A stretch of DNA of 64,000 nt from the NCBI RefSeq assembly GCF_018139145.2, contig NC_059475.1:13626437-13690436 (forward strand), written 5' to 3'. The position numbers were made by a program, and so were the translations under genes. Positions within the stretch are counted from its first letter, which is position 1. Each line of letters opens with the position of its first letter. The notes under the pieces are model-generated. The model did no database searches. It worked only from the letters and a program-made list of their open reading frames with translations, and was not told where the DNA came from. The DNA is from Gymnogyps californianus (Eukaryota > Chordata > Aves > Accipitriformes > Cathartidae). This document shows, piece by piece, positions 23,111 to 34,675 of the stretch.

Positions 23111-25689
23111 AGCTATAGCTAATTTGAAAACAATTAAAAGACAGGAATGAGAAAACCAGATGTGGAGCAGTGGAATGCATTACAGAGAAGCAGGCTTCAC
23201 TTTCTGTTATTTTCTAACACGCAGTTTTATTTTTGCTGGTGTCTGTCACAAATCCTAAAATACCATTACAGAGTTAGCAGATGGTTCCCAAGTATTCATA
23301 CCTGATAAAGCCTCCTGGGTGATCAAGCACTGAAAAATCAATATATTTTTCAACTTTCAATGGCTAGCTATTCAGTTTCATTACATCTCGCTATTCCTCC
23401 ATGGCTACTGTGATATGGACACTTACTTCACCATTGCATTAAGCTCTAATCTCCGGGCCGGCTGATACAGGCAGTTAATGAATAGCTAGAGTACCACCTC
23501 AGTATGCTTCACAATTCTTCTGATCTCAGTAGGATGTTTCGAGTACTGTGATCTTGTGTTTAGTAACACCCCAGTTCTTCCCCCTCTTTTTTTTCCACAC
23601 ATGCACAGACACCCCTCTCCAGCTGTCACCTGGCTGAGCTCTGAAAGGAAAATTCAGTAAATACACATTTTAGGAGAAATATTTTGCTGTGACATTTGAC
23701 TCTTCTAAATAAATAATATCAGCAAGTCACAGTAAGTCAGATCCATGCCCCCTGGGTGACCATATGAATCACATTCTTAAATCTATCATTTTCAATAAAG
23801 CCACAACTAGAGATAGGTCTTTAAAATGTCCTGCTTTTGTCTCCAGATTATCTACATCCCCTACAAAATAGCTACAGTCGCTGACTGACTGTTAATGCTT
23901 TCTTTAAATCATGTTTCTTTCCCCTTGTCCTAACTTAAACTCATAGTATGGGAAAGTTAACTTGCAGTAAATGACAGAGTGTGCATCAGCTTTGTAATTA
24001 TTACAGGTACCTGATTATCAGTCTTCACCATGCATTTTGGCCTTGATCAGGGGCTAGATTTCTAACATGGGGTATCTCTTTATATTCTAATTTGCATGAA
24101 AAAGTAAGCGCAAGTAAAATGCTAGTGAATGCATGAAGTACGTGCATGCACATGGGCACCCTCAGAAACTGCAGTATCCTATGTATTTTAATTTTCCATT
24201 AGTATTAAAGATTTCACTGAATTTTGCTATTACTGTTTATTTGAGGTTGTGGTGGGGGTTTATTGTCATTGTTTTTACACATCAGGCAAAGTCCAACGAC
24301 ACAGACCAGGCTTATTTTACATGCACCCAGACACCATGACATTGCTAAGCCTGGGGCATGCAGAAAACCTATTGAGTCTGATTAAGGCATATCTTAAATT
24401 TCAGACGTAAGTCTTGATTCAGTCAAAAGTGCAGGAGATGAGAACCCGTTTGCTGAAAATGGAAGCATAAATATAAACCACGTCAATGTTTCCTCTTTCT
24501 TAGCTGCATGAAGAGCAAGAGCGAGTCTTTGTGTGTGCCATGGCTGTGTATGGAGAAGATTGATACTAATTAATGAGACCCCTTTCTATCATCAGTGTTC
24601 GCACCTGGCAGCTCTCAGGTGGTCGGTACCGTCACTGCCGCCCCCCCAGAGACCCCTTCCTCCCAGAGCAGTTAACACAGCAGCCGGAGGAGGCCAGGGC
24701 TCCACGCTGTCAAATGATACATGTGCCTGAACAGCCGTGGCTGTTGATGGTGTCCTCTGTGATGTCTTGAAATAGGTACTTGTTGCATAGTGTTTCATGT
24801 GTTGATTCCTGTCCAGTGAAATGCCGTGGGTCCAAACTCAGCAGGCTGTCCTCCAGCTTGATTCCTTGCTTTTGTTGTCAAAAAAGTGGCTTTAAAAATT
24901 GTTAGGTTGGTGGGAATTCGTCACTAAAGTAATTACAAATTCTTGTCCACCGGAGTCCTTCCTTGACTTGGGCTGCAGGTATTCAGCTTGTGCTGCCTGA
25001 CCACAGGAACCAAATAACTTTGGAGAAAAAGACCTGTGTCATCTGCAGGCAGTTTTATTAACATCTGAAGCACACAATTGTGCCATGTAGGACCCGAGTC
25101 CACACTAGAGCCCTTTCATTACCCTGCTACGCGGCTGGATTTATGCTGGTGGAAGTCCTAGCTAAAAAAGCTTTTGTACAATGATTAATTGACCTTAACA
25201 AGTTTAAGGATGCTTATTTGCACACAGTTATGAAGTGTTGCAATATGTCACAAATGAGAGCGGCTTCTATTATAAACATAATGGCATAAACAGTGAAAGC
25301 TGGTTATATTTCCTTAAAAGTTCATTGCAGGGAAATGGGGAAGCTTGAGAAGCTAAACAAATCCAGGCAATAATGGAAATGTAGCATGAAATTACTTCTG
25401 TAAACAACAGCCATTCATTATTTGAACATTTTTCATAAGAGAGTAAGCAGACGAGTGTTGATGTTAAAGAGTGTGTGTGGAGGGGGAGGAGGAAGGGGGG
25501 AAATTATGAATTTCGAAAGAAATCTTCCAGGGTTATACAGACAGACATACATCTGTTTAAAAAAAGAGGTATGTAAAGCACTGATTGATCCCTGAATATT
25601 AACAATCGATGCCATTTTCTTCATTAACTTCTGAGTGGAGCACAAAGAAAGGTATATTTGATTTAAGGGGAAGAGAAGGGAGCACTATT

Positions 25690-26135
25690 TAATGTTGATT
25701 TGGTGTAGTGAATAACCCCAGAGAGAAATGTAAATACCAGGCTGCAATAACATGACAGCACACTAATCATATTTACAAACGATATTAAATCTGTCCATTG
25801 TGCTTGCCTGGCTGCGGATTGGCCCGACTGTAATTGTCACTGTAACCAGCGCTGGCTTGTGGGAGAATTTAACTGCAGTGATATAAGGTGAGTGCTAGGC
25901 TTATTATTACTTTATTATTACCCGGTTTATGTTTATTAAAACAATTTGTCATGCAGAACAGGAATGGGAGAATGGGAACATTAAATCGTGCTGTACTCAA
26001 CCTGAAGAAATGAGTTACAATAAAATTAATGGCAGGCAGGCCACAGCTGACACTTGTAGCCGTGTGGAGCAGCTACACACTGGTTCGTTTCATTTGCTGA
26101 TCGTTTCTTGTTAGGGTCACGCCATTAAACTTACA
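25690..26135. promoter_or_regulatory. Possible conserved enhancer-like block
   Basis: A repeat-free block contains a SOX-like CCATTGT at 25795-25801, an inverted CCAAT-like GGATTGGC at 25816-25823 and a FOX-like TGTTTATT at 25930-25937, with AT-rich homeodomain-type words between them. Motif clusters of this kind are typical of vertebrate developmental enhancers. Short motifs occur by chance, so conservation in other birds and in mammals or reptiles is what would decide this. Confidence 0.3.
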
Positions 26136-26951
26136 TATTGAGAACTGCTGAAAATCTGAGGCAATGAAGGTAAAGTTTATGAAGCAAAAGTGGGGTTTTT
26201 TTTCTGCTGCTAATGCATTCCTTTCAATTATTACAGAAATCAGGAATGCAGATTGAAAGTTTAAATCATACTGAGTTATTAAAGACGTGTGTTGGAGTGA
26301 ATGTCCTTCAATTTTACAGAGGCTTAGAGAGCTGAGAAAGAGCTGAGTTTAGGCTAAAGTGAGACCATTCTCTAAAGGCTTTGAGCAAAGAGAACAGCGA
26401 GAATAGTGGTCATGAAAGGTCTCATAACAAGTTTAATAAAAGCTGCTTTATTTTCTTTCCCTGGAACTCAAGGGGTCCTTATTTGATATCTTCAAATTTA
26501 TTTCAGCCCAAATCTTCATTATTTTAAAGTAGAGGCAGGAGGCGATGACCATGGGAATAGCATTGAGCCTCTTGGAATTCAGCAAAGAGGCACAGTGACA
26601 TAAACCCCTCTCGTGACACAATTACGGAAGAAATTAAAAGTGTCAGGCTCTATGTACTTTAGCTGCATAGAAGAAATCTGGCCTCCTGATGAAACATCTT
26701 TGTACATGAAAAAGTAATACCCTGCCCTTGTTTCCCATTATATAACAATGTTAAGGAGTCTTCTGGGGTGATTATTAGGGATTTGGTGAAGCACAATAAA
26801 TGCTGAAGATTAAATCTGAGCACTAGCAATTAGTATTGGGGGTGGAAGAGCACTTTTTTTTTTCTTTTTAAAAAGTATTTATTAATGAAGCTATTTAAAG
26901 AAAACCGAGCCAACTGCTGAAGTTAGGAAATGTGAACCTTTCATTTCTAGC

Positions 26952-27032
26952 AGTTTTATACTTGTGTAAGTCCTACAAAGTCCACGGGGTTATTCTTGAT
27001 TTATACCAGTGTGAGCAAGTAGAAGATCAGGC
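26952..27032 (+). repeat. Ancient palindromic element remnant
   Basis: TTTTATACTTGTGTAAGTCC leads through AAAGTCCACGGGGTTATTC to TGATTTATACCAGTGTGAGC and ends AGAAGATCAGGCT. The order matches the amniote foldback theme, in which '...gatttacaccagtgtaa' lies on both sides of a 'gaagtcaatggagttattcc' centre and the end is '..gaatcaggcc'. Both arms are still partly recognisable but diverged. Confidence 0.5.
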
Positions 27033-30000
27033 TGTCTCTGTGGGATTTTTTTCCCTCATTTTCCTTTTTTAAACTAAGATAGTTTTTTAAGTCTTGGAGA
27101 AAGCCTTCAAAGGGGGGATTTAGCCACATCTTCTCTACCTGTGTCCCCAGTCTCAAGGTCTGGACGAAGTGTCTAAGAGCTCAGTATCCAACCACTGCAA
27201 CAGAACACCGGAATGGGAGCTGAACTCCCTGGAAAATCTAGTTTGGTGAAGTGAGTGAAGATATTTAAAAGATCTTCTTTTAGAAAGCTGTCTTTTCCTT
27301 TTGGTTTTCCAGTAAGCGGAATGGCAGATGTTTCTCTCGGAGAAGTAACTTCATATTCAGTCTCAGTGGTGAAGCCACTGCAATCACAAAGGCGGCTCCA
27401 AACCTGAGAAAAACCTATGGAAAAAAAAATTTCCCTGTCCTTACTTAGCACTTCCTCACGAGCTGATCACCTCCTTGAAATAACAGCCAATTCTCTGAGA
27501 GCACCAGAAGGTTTCTTTGTGAATATAAACGGAGAGACCAAAGGCCTTGACTCACAGATTATTTTCCCTGGTGAGGTCTAATGCAATAAGTGTAATCCAC
27601 TGTGATGGCAAGCACTCATGGCGGACCCGTGTCTTGGAGCCTTAGTGACTTGTGAGGTGGTTCCTACTTGCCTTTTTGATGCGGTGCTGCAGTTGCAAAT
27701 AGAAGTGGTTTAGAGAAACAGGAAAATCACTGAGGGAATAATTCTTTCTGTGACAGCGGGCTCCGTGGTTGGCAGGCCTCCTCTGAGGGATGAAGTGAAG
27801 ATGTGAGGAGGCACAGGTTTGGGGGCTTGGATGGTCTAAGTATGGACAGCCAGCTGCTGTAGTGGTGGGTGCAGTGGAAACATAGCAGACAGCAGATACC
27901 CCTATTGCTGGCTTCAAGTCCTTTTCTGTGCCCTCTTTTACATTCATTGAAAAGAAAACACATTTCATTAAAACGTGTTGACCTGCGTGGCTTGCTAAAT
28001 AGGCTTTTAAATGTTACGGCAGAGCTCTGACCCAGCATTTTTAAAAGCAGGATTTTAACATAATCTTCCATCTTCATTTGTATTTTTGTAACACTCAGTA
28101 AACTTAGGGAGAAACCAGTTAGTCCTTTATTCCCTTATGTTTAAAACTCATGAACTCTAAGTAACGCATACACTGTAAGTATCTTGCTGAATTGCAGTCC
28201 TTATTATATGTGCAAACATCCCTTTGACATGAAGGACAAGGATAGAGTGTAGAATTTTGAGTCATATTTATCACTAGGATTATTAATAATAATAACATTT
28301 GGCATCTTTATAGCACTTTACATTTTCAAAATGCTGCATAAACATTAACTAAATGGTAGTTAAGTGTGCATAAATGATATTCAGAGCCATTACCCTCTAC
28401 CATGCTAACGCAGTCACTGTGGGTCTGCACTGAAACGTGTGTACTGCTGCTTGTTGGAAAATCTTTACTGCTCATGTGAAGTATCAGCTTTCCTGGAAGA
28501 ACCAGGCTGACCATTTTTCATTTTGTTTCACATGCACCCAAAGGCTTTTGTCCATATTATGGATTAATGGTCTGCAAAATTTCAGTTTATTGGGGAAAAA
28601 GAAGTTGTTGATTTTACTTACAGGAGCATAAAAACAAATAAAAATAAAGTAGAAGGCTCAGAAACCAGAACACTACTCTTTTTTTAAATCACATTTTAGT
28701 TTGATTCTTACCACAACCATGCATTTTATGCTCTGTTTCGTGGCTGTGGGGCCCGCTTCTGCTGCACCACATACATTTGGAGGCTGGATGCTCCCAGGGC
28801 TGCATGCCCAGGGACCAGTCTGACCCTTCAGAGCCACCTGATGTGCTCATGCATGCATCAGTATTGCCAAACAAGGTGCTACTCAATGTCCATCAAATAG
28901 GGACTGCACAGGGTCCTTTTATGACCCATTGTTTTCCAGTGATGTGAGACTTCTCATGCATGGCTCTCAAAGAAAATATCTGTACTTGCCTTATGTTTAT
29001 TCCTCACCCCCAATCTGCAACATACTTTTCTGTAGCCACACTAGCTTCTATTGCAGTAATGCTTCTTTTTTATTTCTTTAATGCCTTTCTGCCATTTCAG
29101 TAAAAGAGGGAGTGGGGAAGATTTTAGAAGCATCTTGCATCCCTGTCAGTAGCTACGGCAAGTTTGTACCTGAAAACAATTTACTGTGTACCCCCATCAA
29201 AGAGCAGCAGAAATCAAGGGAAATGTCAAATAGCAGTTTTCATGCTGGCTTGCATCAGTGTAATCCAGGAGCAAGCAAATAATTCCACTGTCACTTAATT
29301 AAAAGTTTTAAGACCTTATGTCTTTGACCTTGTTCTTTAGCTGAACACATAAAAGCAAAATGGCTTGCTACCTTAATCTCACTTCGTGCCATTGCTCTCT
29401 GATGAGAGAATCCTCTTGGTACCTCTGATTTGTCATTGAAGCGAAAGGAAGGGCTACGCGCACTACTTGCTCCTATCTTCCGCGGTGAGTCTACCTTGAC
29501 AAAGTTTCTCTTGCTATCTTTAGTCTTCTCCCTGGAGCATCTAGCACATCAGGACAAGAGGGATCTCAGCCCCACAGCTTCATTTGGACCTGTTAACTGT
29601 AACTACTGATGTCGTTTACAAGGATAAACCCTTAAAGCCAGGCCAAGGTAGACAAAGAAAGAACACTGGAGTAAATCCCTTTGGACAGCAGAGATTGGTG
29701 TTCAAGTTATTGAAAATCTGTGTAACTCATTTTCTCTTTTGTCATACTTAAAAAATCCATGAAGTTTGGCTGAGTGCAAACAATAAGCTTTTATAGTTGC
29801 TGCCCTTCTTCATAAATGTGTAATCTTCTGGGACCATCAGAAAAGCTTTGGTACAACAAATTAAAAGTCTCTAAACTTTCCTGTGTCTCCTTGGACATTT
29901 TGTAGACCTGCAAATATCAAGCAGTAATCAATATAATGCTGCTCTAATACTTTAAGGCAAACTGGCAGCTCCTGAGCCAGAGAGCATGGCGCAGCTATCT

Positions 30001-30513
30001 CACAGCTAGACACGATTCCTGCCGGGGTCACAGAGGAATAGTGCCCCTCAGCTAGCACGCGGAAAACCACGCACAAGAGAACCTGAATTGCAAGCCGTGG
30101 GGCCAGTTGGATACAGCTATGTGCGCTAGTTATCAAGGCTCGCAAACACACTTTCTGTCCCATCATCAACTCCTGCAGTTAGGCAGCAGTGTCTGTAAGC
30201 TGTGCCCGAAGTCTGTGCTGTTCTGCAGGTTGTGGCGTGTTGTGATCTCCTGTTTCCTTCAGATGTGTCCATGTGTGCACATTTCCCTAACAAGCCAATT
30301 ATATCGTAGCCAACAGGGTGTCTTGAATATTCCCTCTCTCCTCATTGTTTTAGCATAGTAAGCTAGTTTAACAATACTCTCTTAGTATATCCTTTATTTT
30401 ATCTCTGAGAGAATTGTGTTATTTTTCTTTGTGGTGAGGCACATGGTATTCAATTACAGAACATTTGCTTTTTCATATCTTGTCAACAGAACAACCTTGT
30501 CAGTTTAACACCT
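27033..30513. other. Gene-free DNA
   Basis: Contains one ancient repeat fragment (28281-28352, listed) and a possible acceptor-donor pair bracketing 29101-29484, whose interior I could not support as an exon. Otherwise only short frames and no recognised motif. Confidence 0.5.
28281..28352 (+). repeat. Ancient amniote repeat fragment
   Basis: TATTAATAATAATAACATTT is followed by TAGCACTTTACATTTTCAAA and ATGCTGCATAAACATTAACT. This recalls an old amniote MIR/L2-like theme seen in turtles and crocodilians: 'atagcacctttcatcttcaaagcactttacaaacattaactaa'. The downstream 'CCCCATTTTACAGATG' part is not recognisable here. Confidence 0.5.
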
Positions 30514-31078
30514 TGTCCTGGTTTTGGCTGGGATAGAGTCAATTTTCTTCCTAGTAACTGGTATAGTGTTGTGTTTTGGATTTAGTGTGAGAATAATGTT
30601 GATAACACACTGATGTTTTAGTTGTAGCTCAGTAGCGCTTATCCTAAGTTAAGGATTTTTCAGTTTCCTATGCTCTGCCAGCGAGCAGGTGTGCAAGAAG
30701 CTGGGAGGGAGCATAGCCAGGACAGCTGAGCTGAACTAGCCGAAGGTGTATTCCATACCATGGAACATCATGCTCAGTATATAAACAGGGTGGAGTTGGC
30801 TGGGAGGCTCGGATCGCTGCTGGGGCATCGGTCAGTGGGTGGTGAGCAATTGCATTGTGCATCACTTGTATTTCTTGGGTTATATTTCACTCTCTTTTTG
30901 TTATCTTCCTTTTCATTACTATTATTATATTTTATTTTTTATCTCAATTATTAAACTGTTCTTATCTCAAGTTTTACTTGTTTTCAATTCTCCCCCCCAT
31001 CCCACCAGGGGTGGGGGGGGGGAGGAGTGAGTGAGCAGCTGCGTAGTGCTAGTTGCTGGCTGGGGTTAAACCATGACA
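30514..31078 (+). mobile_element. Solo LTR, ERVL-type avian endogenous retrovirus
   Basis: A 565-base LTR starts TGTCCTGGTTTTGGCTGGG and ends GGGGTTAAACCATGACA, so it has TG...CA ends. It contains a TATATAAA box at 30778-30785 and an ATTAAA polyadenylation-type signal at 30950-30955, giving a normal U3-R-U5 order. The flanks are CACCT on the left and CAGCT on the right, a 5-bp target duplication with one mismatch, as expected for ERVL-type integration. No gag, pol or env lies next to it, so it is a solo LTR left by recombination. The family is one I recognise in bird genomes. It could still carry promoter activity, but nothing here shows that it is used. Confidence 0.9.
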
Positions 31079-33850
31079 CAGCTTCAGCGAGGAATATTCA
31101 GCATGGGCCAGAAAGGGTGAGAATTATGGTTGTATTTTTTGTCTCACCACTAAGGAGTAAACATTTGCATTCTCTTCCCAACTTAGTGACTATTATACCT
31201 GAGTCAAAAAATGCCTTTGCACCCACTGGCAAACAGCAGCTCAAGGTGGAGTGGGGTGGGGTGGGTGAAGGTTTAGCATTCACTACCACCACCCAGCTCC
31301 TCTCTCGTTATTCGAATCATCACCACTCCCTGGTGAGCTGGGAATGGATTCCTGCAGTCGCTCAGGCAAAATGGATGTATGTAGTAATTCAGGTGGGCAG
31401 TGTTGCTGACTGGGTGCCCAGCTATGCTAATGAAGCACCTAAAGGTGTAGCAAGCACAGCTGGACCGGAGAGTCCACGTTTTAGCTGTGGAAACAGTTTG
31501 TGCAAACTGTACCCATGTGCTACGGTGAACTCCAGCTCCTGGTGCAGGAACCAGAGTCTTCTGACCTCTGGGCACTCACTTGGGATGAGGTAGCAACATA
31601 GTGCCTGCTCATTTATGGGGCCAAATGGCCCAGTCCTTTGCTGAGATGCTGGAAAAAATGGAAGGAAGTTTTGCCTGCAAAAAATTTCCCTTAACTTCTG
31701 GCCCATTTCTAATGGCTGCTTATTTTTATAATAAGGAGTACTCTTTTCTCTAGCATGGCCTGTTCCAGAGTCCATTTACATCAATATTAAAGCTTGCCAC
31801 TGACCTAATGGCCTTTGGATCAGGCCCATAGTCTCCTTATCTTCTTCCATATTACTGGCACACCTTTACCTTAGGTCTTGATTTCTGTGGAGCTCTTTAG
31901 GTCAAGCTCTATCTCATTGATGTGCTCGGGCTTAAATTGATTCAGAGAGAAACTGACTGTTCTTCTAAAGAAGTGGTCATTTTTCTTAAGCGGCTTCTAT
32001 TTTTAGATAAAACTCCTTGAGGCAGCAGGCAGCATTGGTGCCTGGCTGGCAGGAGTTACAGTGTGCTTTGTGACAAACCCCTTTGGGGCACGCCACATGG
32101 GCAGCCGGAACGGTACCCGAGGATACCCCACCACTTCCATCAGCAGGTTGGTAACAGGAAAAACTTGAGATTTTTTTGTTCCACTAATGAAGAAAGGAAT
32201 AACAGGGTTCAAACTTGATTTAAGTTTTCAGCTGGGTAGGTGCTAAATAATGTTGCCTGTCTTCCTGAAAAGCTTTTAAGTCCGTATCTTTTTTGCCAGT
32301 GGAGACTTTGTTGCTAGAATGACAAATTTAGGAGGGTTGTCTTAAACACTCTGTGTGTAAGACAAACTTCTTTAGCATCTTTTGAGGAGCTGGTGTGCCC
32401 AGTTTCTGGAATCCCGAGCAGGCCCTCTGCCAGCCATGAGCTCAACAGGAAAGCCACTGCAATTCATTTCTTCCCTTCCGCTCTTTTCTAGCTTCTCACT
32501 TTTTTCCTGTAAGCGTGGCTGGGTGTGGAAGCACTCAGTTGAATGTAATACAGATAAATGCGCTTGGAAAGGGAGTAAGCTCAGTTACAAAAAAATTTTT
32601 ATAGTGCAAAACATAGACCTAATTCTCCTTGCACAACCCCTGTGCTATGGAGCAGTTGTAGAGGCAGTGGCAGGCACAGAGCCTTGACATGCACACACAG
32701 CTAGAGTTACCTGGTGCACACAGGATTTGGGGAAGCACCAGCTTGTGAAGCAGCAGCCTCCGGGTGGCTCTTGTGACAGGTGGCTTGTGACCTGGGCATT
32801 CCTGTCAGCTGCCCTTGCCCCCGTGGCAGGAGGTGAGGGTGACTTTTGGTTCTCAAAGGCTGATGCGTTTAAAATTGAGAAACTGTGGAACTCATTGCTT
32901 ATGGTAAAGTTATAATTTGCTTTGCTTTTTCTGAAAGCTAACAGTTTCTGTGAAGTCAAGGAGGATTAAACACCTATATTCACAATGATGTTTAAAAAAT
33001 GCAATATCTTGTTCTTTGACCAAAACCCAGTGGACACTATTGGGGGCTAAGGAGTAACATCCACTCCAAGCCAATTCTTCCATAACTGTCCACAGCAACA
33101 TTGCTTGTAAGCTCCTCCAAAGCATTTGCTACTGGCCATTGGCAGAGAAAAGATACCTACCTATACCCTCAGCAACAGCCCCTTTGTTTTTTAATTGCTT
33201 ATTAAATTAGTCTATATAAAGAAGCATCAAAGAAAAAACAGTAGAGTGAGCAGTAATACTGGTGACAGATTTATGTCAGTAGCTGACCTTCTTGTGAAAT
33301 GGAGTCATAGCTCAAAGTGCCTGTATGATACCAATGCAAATAGGCTGTTTTGTTGGGCAGTGCCATCACTTGATTATTCTGTGAGAAATTTCAGAAATAC
33401 AGTTGCTTTATGAGCCCGATTTCTATGATGATAAATTTCCAAAAGCAAAAATGTGAATTTAAATTATTCGTATTCATGTGAGCGTGGTAGAGATTTTTGG
33501 AATTGCTGCAGCAAGTTATGGATGATGCATGAAATGAAAAAATCCCTGCCCAGTGCACAAGGAATACAAAAAGGGTTCTGCAGCCAGCACTGCACTGTAC
33601 TGTGCTACAGGATGTGTGGTCTCTGGGGAGAGGTGTTTGTATTTTTGAAAAGCACCCAGCCATCAGCCTACGCACAAAAGTAAACAAAGGACAGAACGAG
33701 AGAAAACAAATAGAAATACCCCCTGCCACCCAGGAGCACCTACAGCATAAGGCCAGTGCACTGTTTCCTGCAGCTGGCTTTCCAGCATTCCAGAGCTGCA
33801 TGAATCCTGCACGCGTGGGGCAGATTCTCCTCGCCTGCAGGGTACTTGGA
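31079..33850. other. Gene-free DNA
   Basis: Short frames only. GGATCAGGCCCA at about 31817-31828 may be the end of an old repeat. A GT-rich piece at about 31245-31267 (GGAGTGGGGTGGGGTGGG) is simple sequence. The 188-codon frame at 31027-31593 starts inside the LTR and is not a gene. Confidence 0.5.
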
Positions 33851-33900
33851 GCAGATTTTCAGCTGGTGTAAAGATCCACTGAAGCCAGTTTCAGCTACTT
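33851..33900 (+). repeat. Ancient palindromic element remnant
   Basis: GCAGATTTTCAGCTGGTGTA then GATCCACTGAAGCCAGTTTC matches the foldback family at 54459-54543: a '..agattctcagctggtgtaaat' arm followed by a 'cactgaagtcag' centre. The right arm is decayed into a short TATATATA run. Confidence 0.45.
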
Positions 33901-34617
33901 ATATATATCTTTGTGGTGCAAAAAGGAATGGGGCCAGCCTCTGCTGAGTCTCAGTCTTGTGTATCCTTCCCTGGCCCGAGAATGGCATGAGACAAATAGA
34001 AAAAAAGTCTATCTGGGGTAACATGATCCCATCCACAGTGCCCCATGTGTGATAGCATCTCATTTGCTTCTAATCTGAAGCTGATCATGTAAAACAGTGG
34101 GCGTCCAGGAAGAAAACTGTCTGAAAAAATACCTGCAGATACTTTTTTCTAAACGTAAGTATAGCATTAGGATCTGCCCATTCTTCTGGTCTGCAGGAAA
34201 ATAGAATGATTGTTTTTCTGGGACTGTACTCAGCATTACCATCTTCCACATCTGAATCTTGTACTTCTTCAGTCACTTATTTAAGTGATTACACTCTTAA
34301 CTTAAATAGATGATATCTGCAAACACTGAATATGATCTGACTTTACCTTCCAGGAAAGTTCAGATTTAACATCTTTTCTAATTGTCTAATGAAATCTTAT
34401 GCACGTGCATGTATTTTTGGCTGAATACTTGTATGTATGATATATCCTTAAATAATTCCAATCTGTTAAACATCTTGTAAAGTTCTTTAATATCTACTGC
34501 ATTATGTTTATTTGATAAATTTTACACCATTTTAGGACATGCGTATTTTCTGTTTCAGATAGACCCTATATGGGCCTTCCTATCCCACAACTTCATGTCT
34601 TACTGTGTTGTATAGGG

Positions 34618-34675
34618 ACAGTTGGACTAGATGATCATTGTGGGTCCCTTCCGATGGGAACTATTCTATTCTATA
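34618..34675 (+). mobile_element. CR1 LINE 3' end fragment, sense
   Basis: ACAGTTGGACTAGATGATCA, then TTGTGGGTCCCTTCCGATGG and ACTATTCTATTCTAT, is the last ~60 bases of a CR1 element in plus orientation, including the characteristic ATTCTAT terminal repeat. Everything upstream of it is missing, so this is a very short 5'-truncated insertion. Confidence 0.85.

Larger units (their letters stand above)
16726..26951. other. Long gene-free stretch
   Basis: About 10 kb with no supported gene. It holds many short frames without domains, a C14 run at 22359-22372, and two places (20211-20222 and 21269-21280) where TGTGGATCAGGCC recurs, possibly ends of very old repeats. Two AT-rich blocks with regulatory-looking motifs are listed separately. 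The sequence near 21058 (ATTCTATGATTCC) resembles a CR1 tail but has no CR1 body next to it. Confidence 0.5.

Noticed and set aside
29101..29484. Possible 384-base exon between a CCATTTCAG acceptor and a CGCG/GTGAGT donor
   Set aside because: No frame is open across it and no other evidence supports it; only an unsupported lncRNA exon could remain.
31027..31593. 188-codon plus-strand open frame
   Set aside because: It begins inside the LTR and continues through unique DNA, with no similarity to retroviral proteins that I can see.
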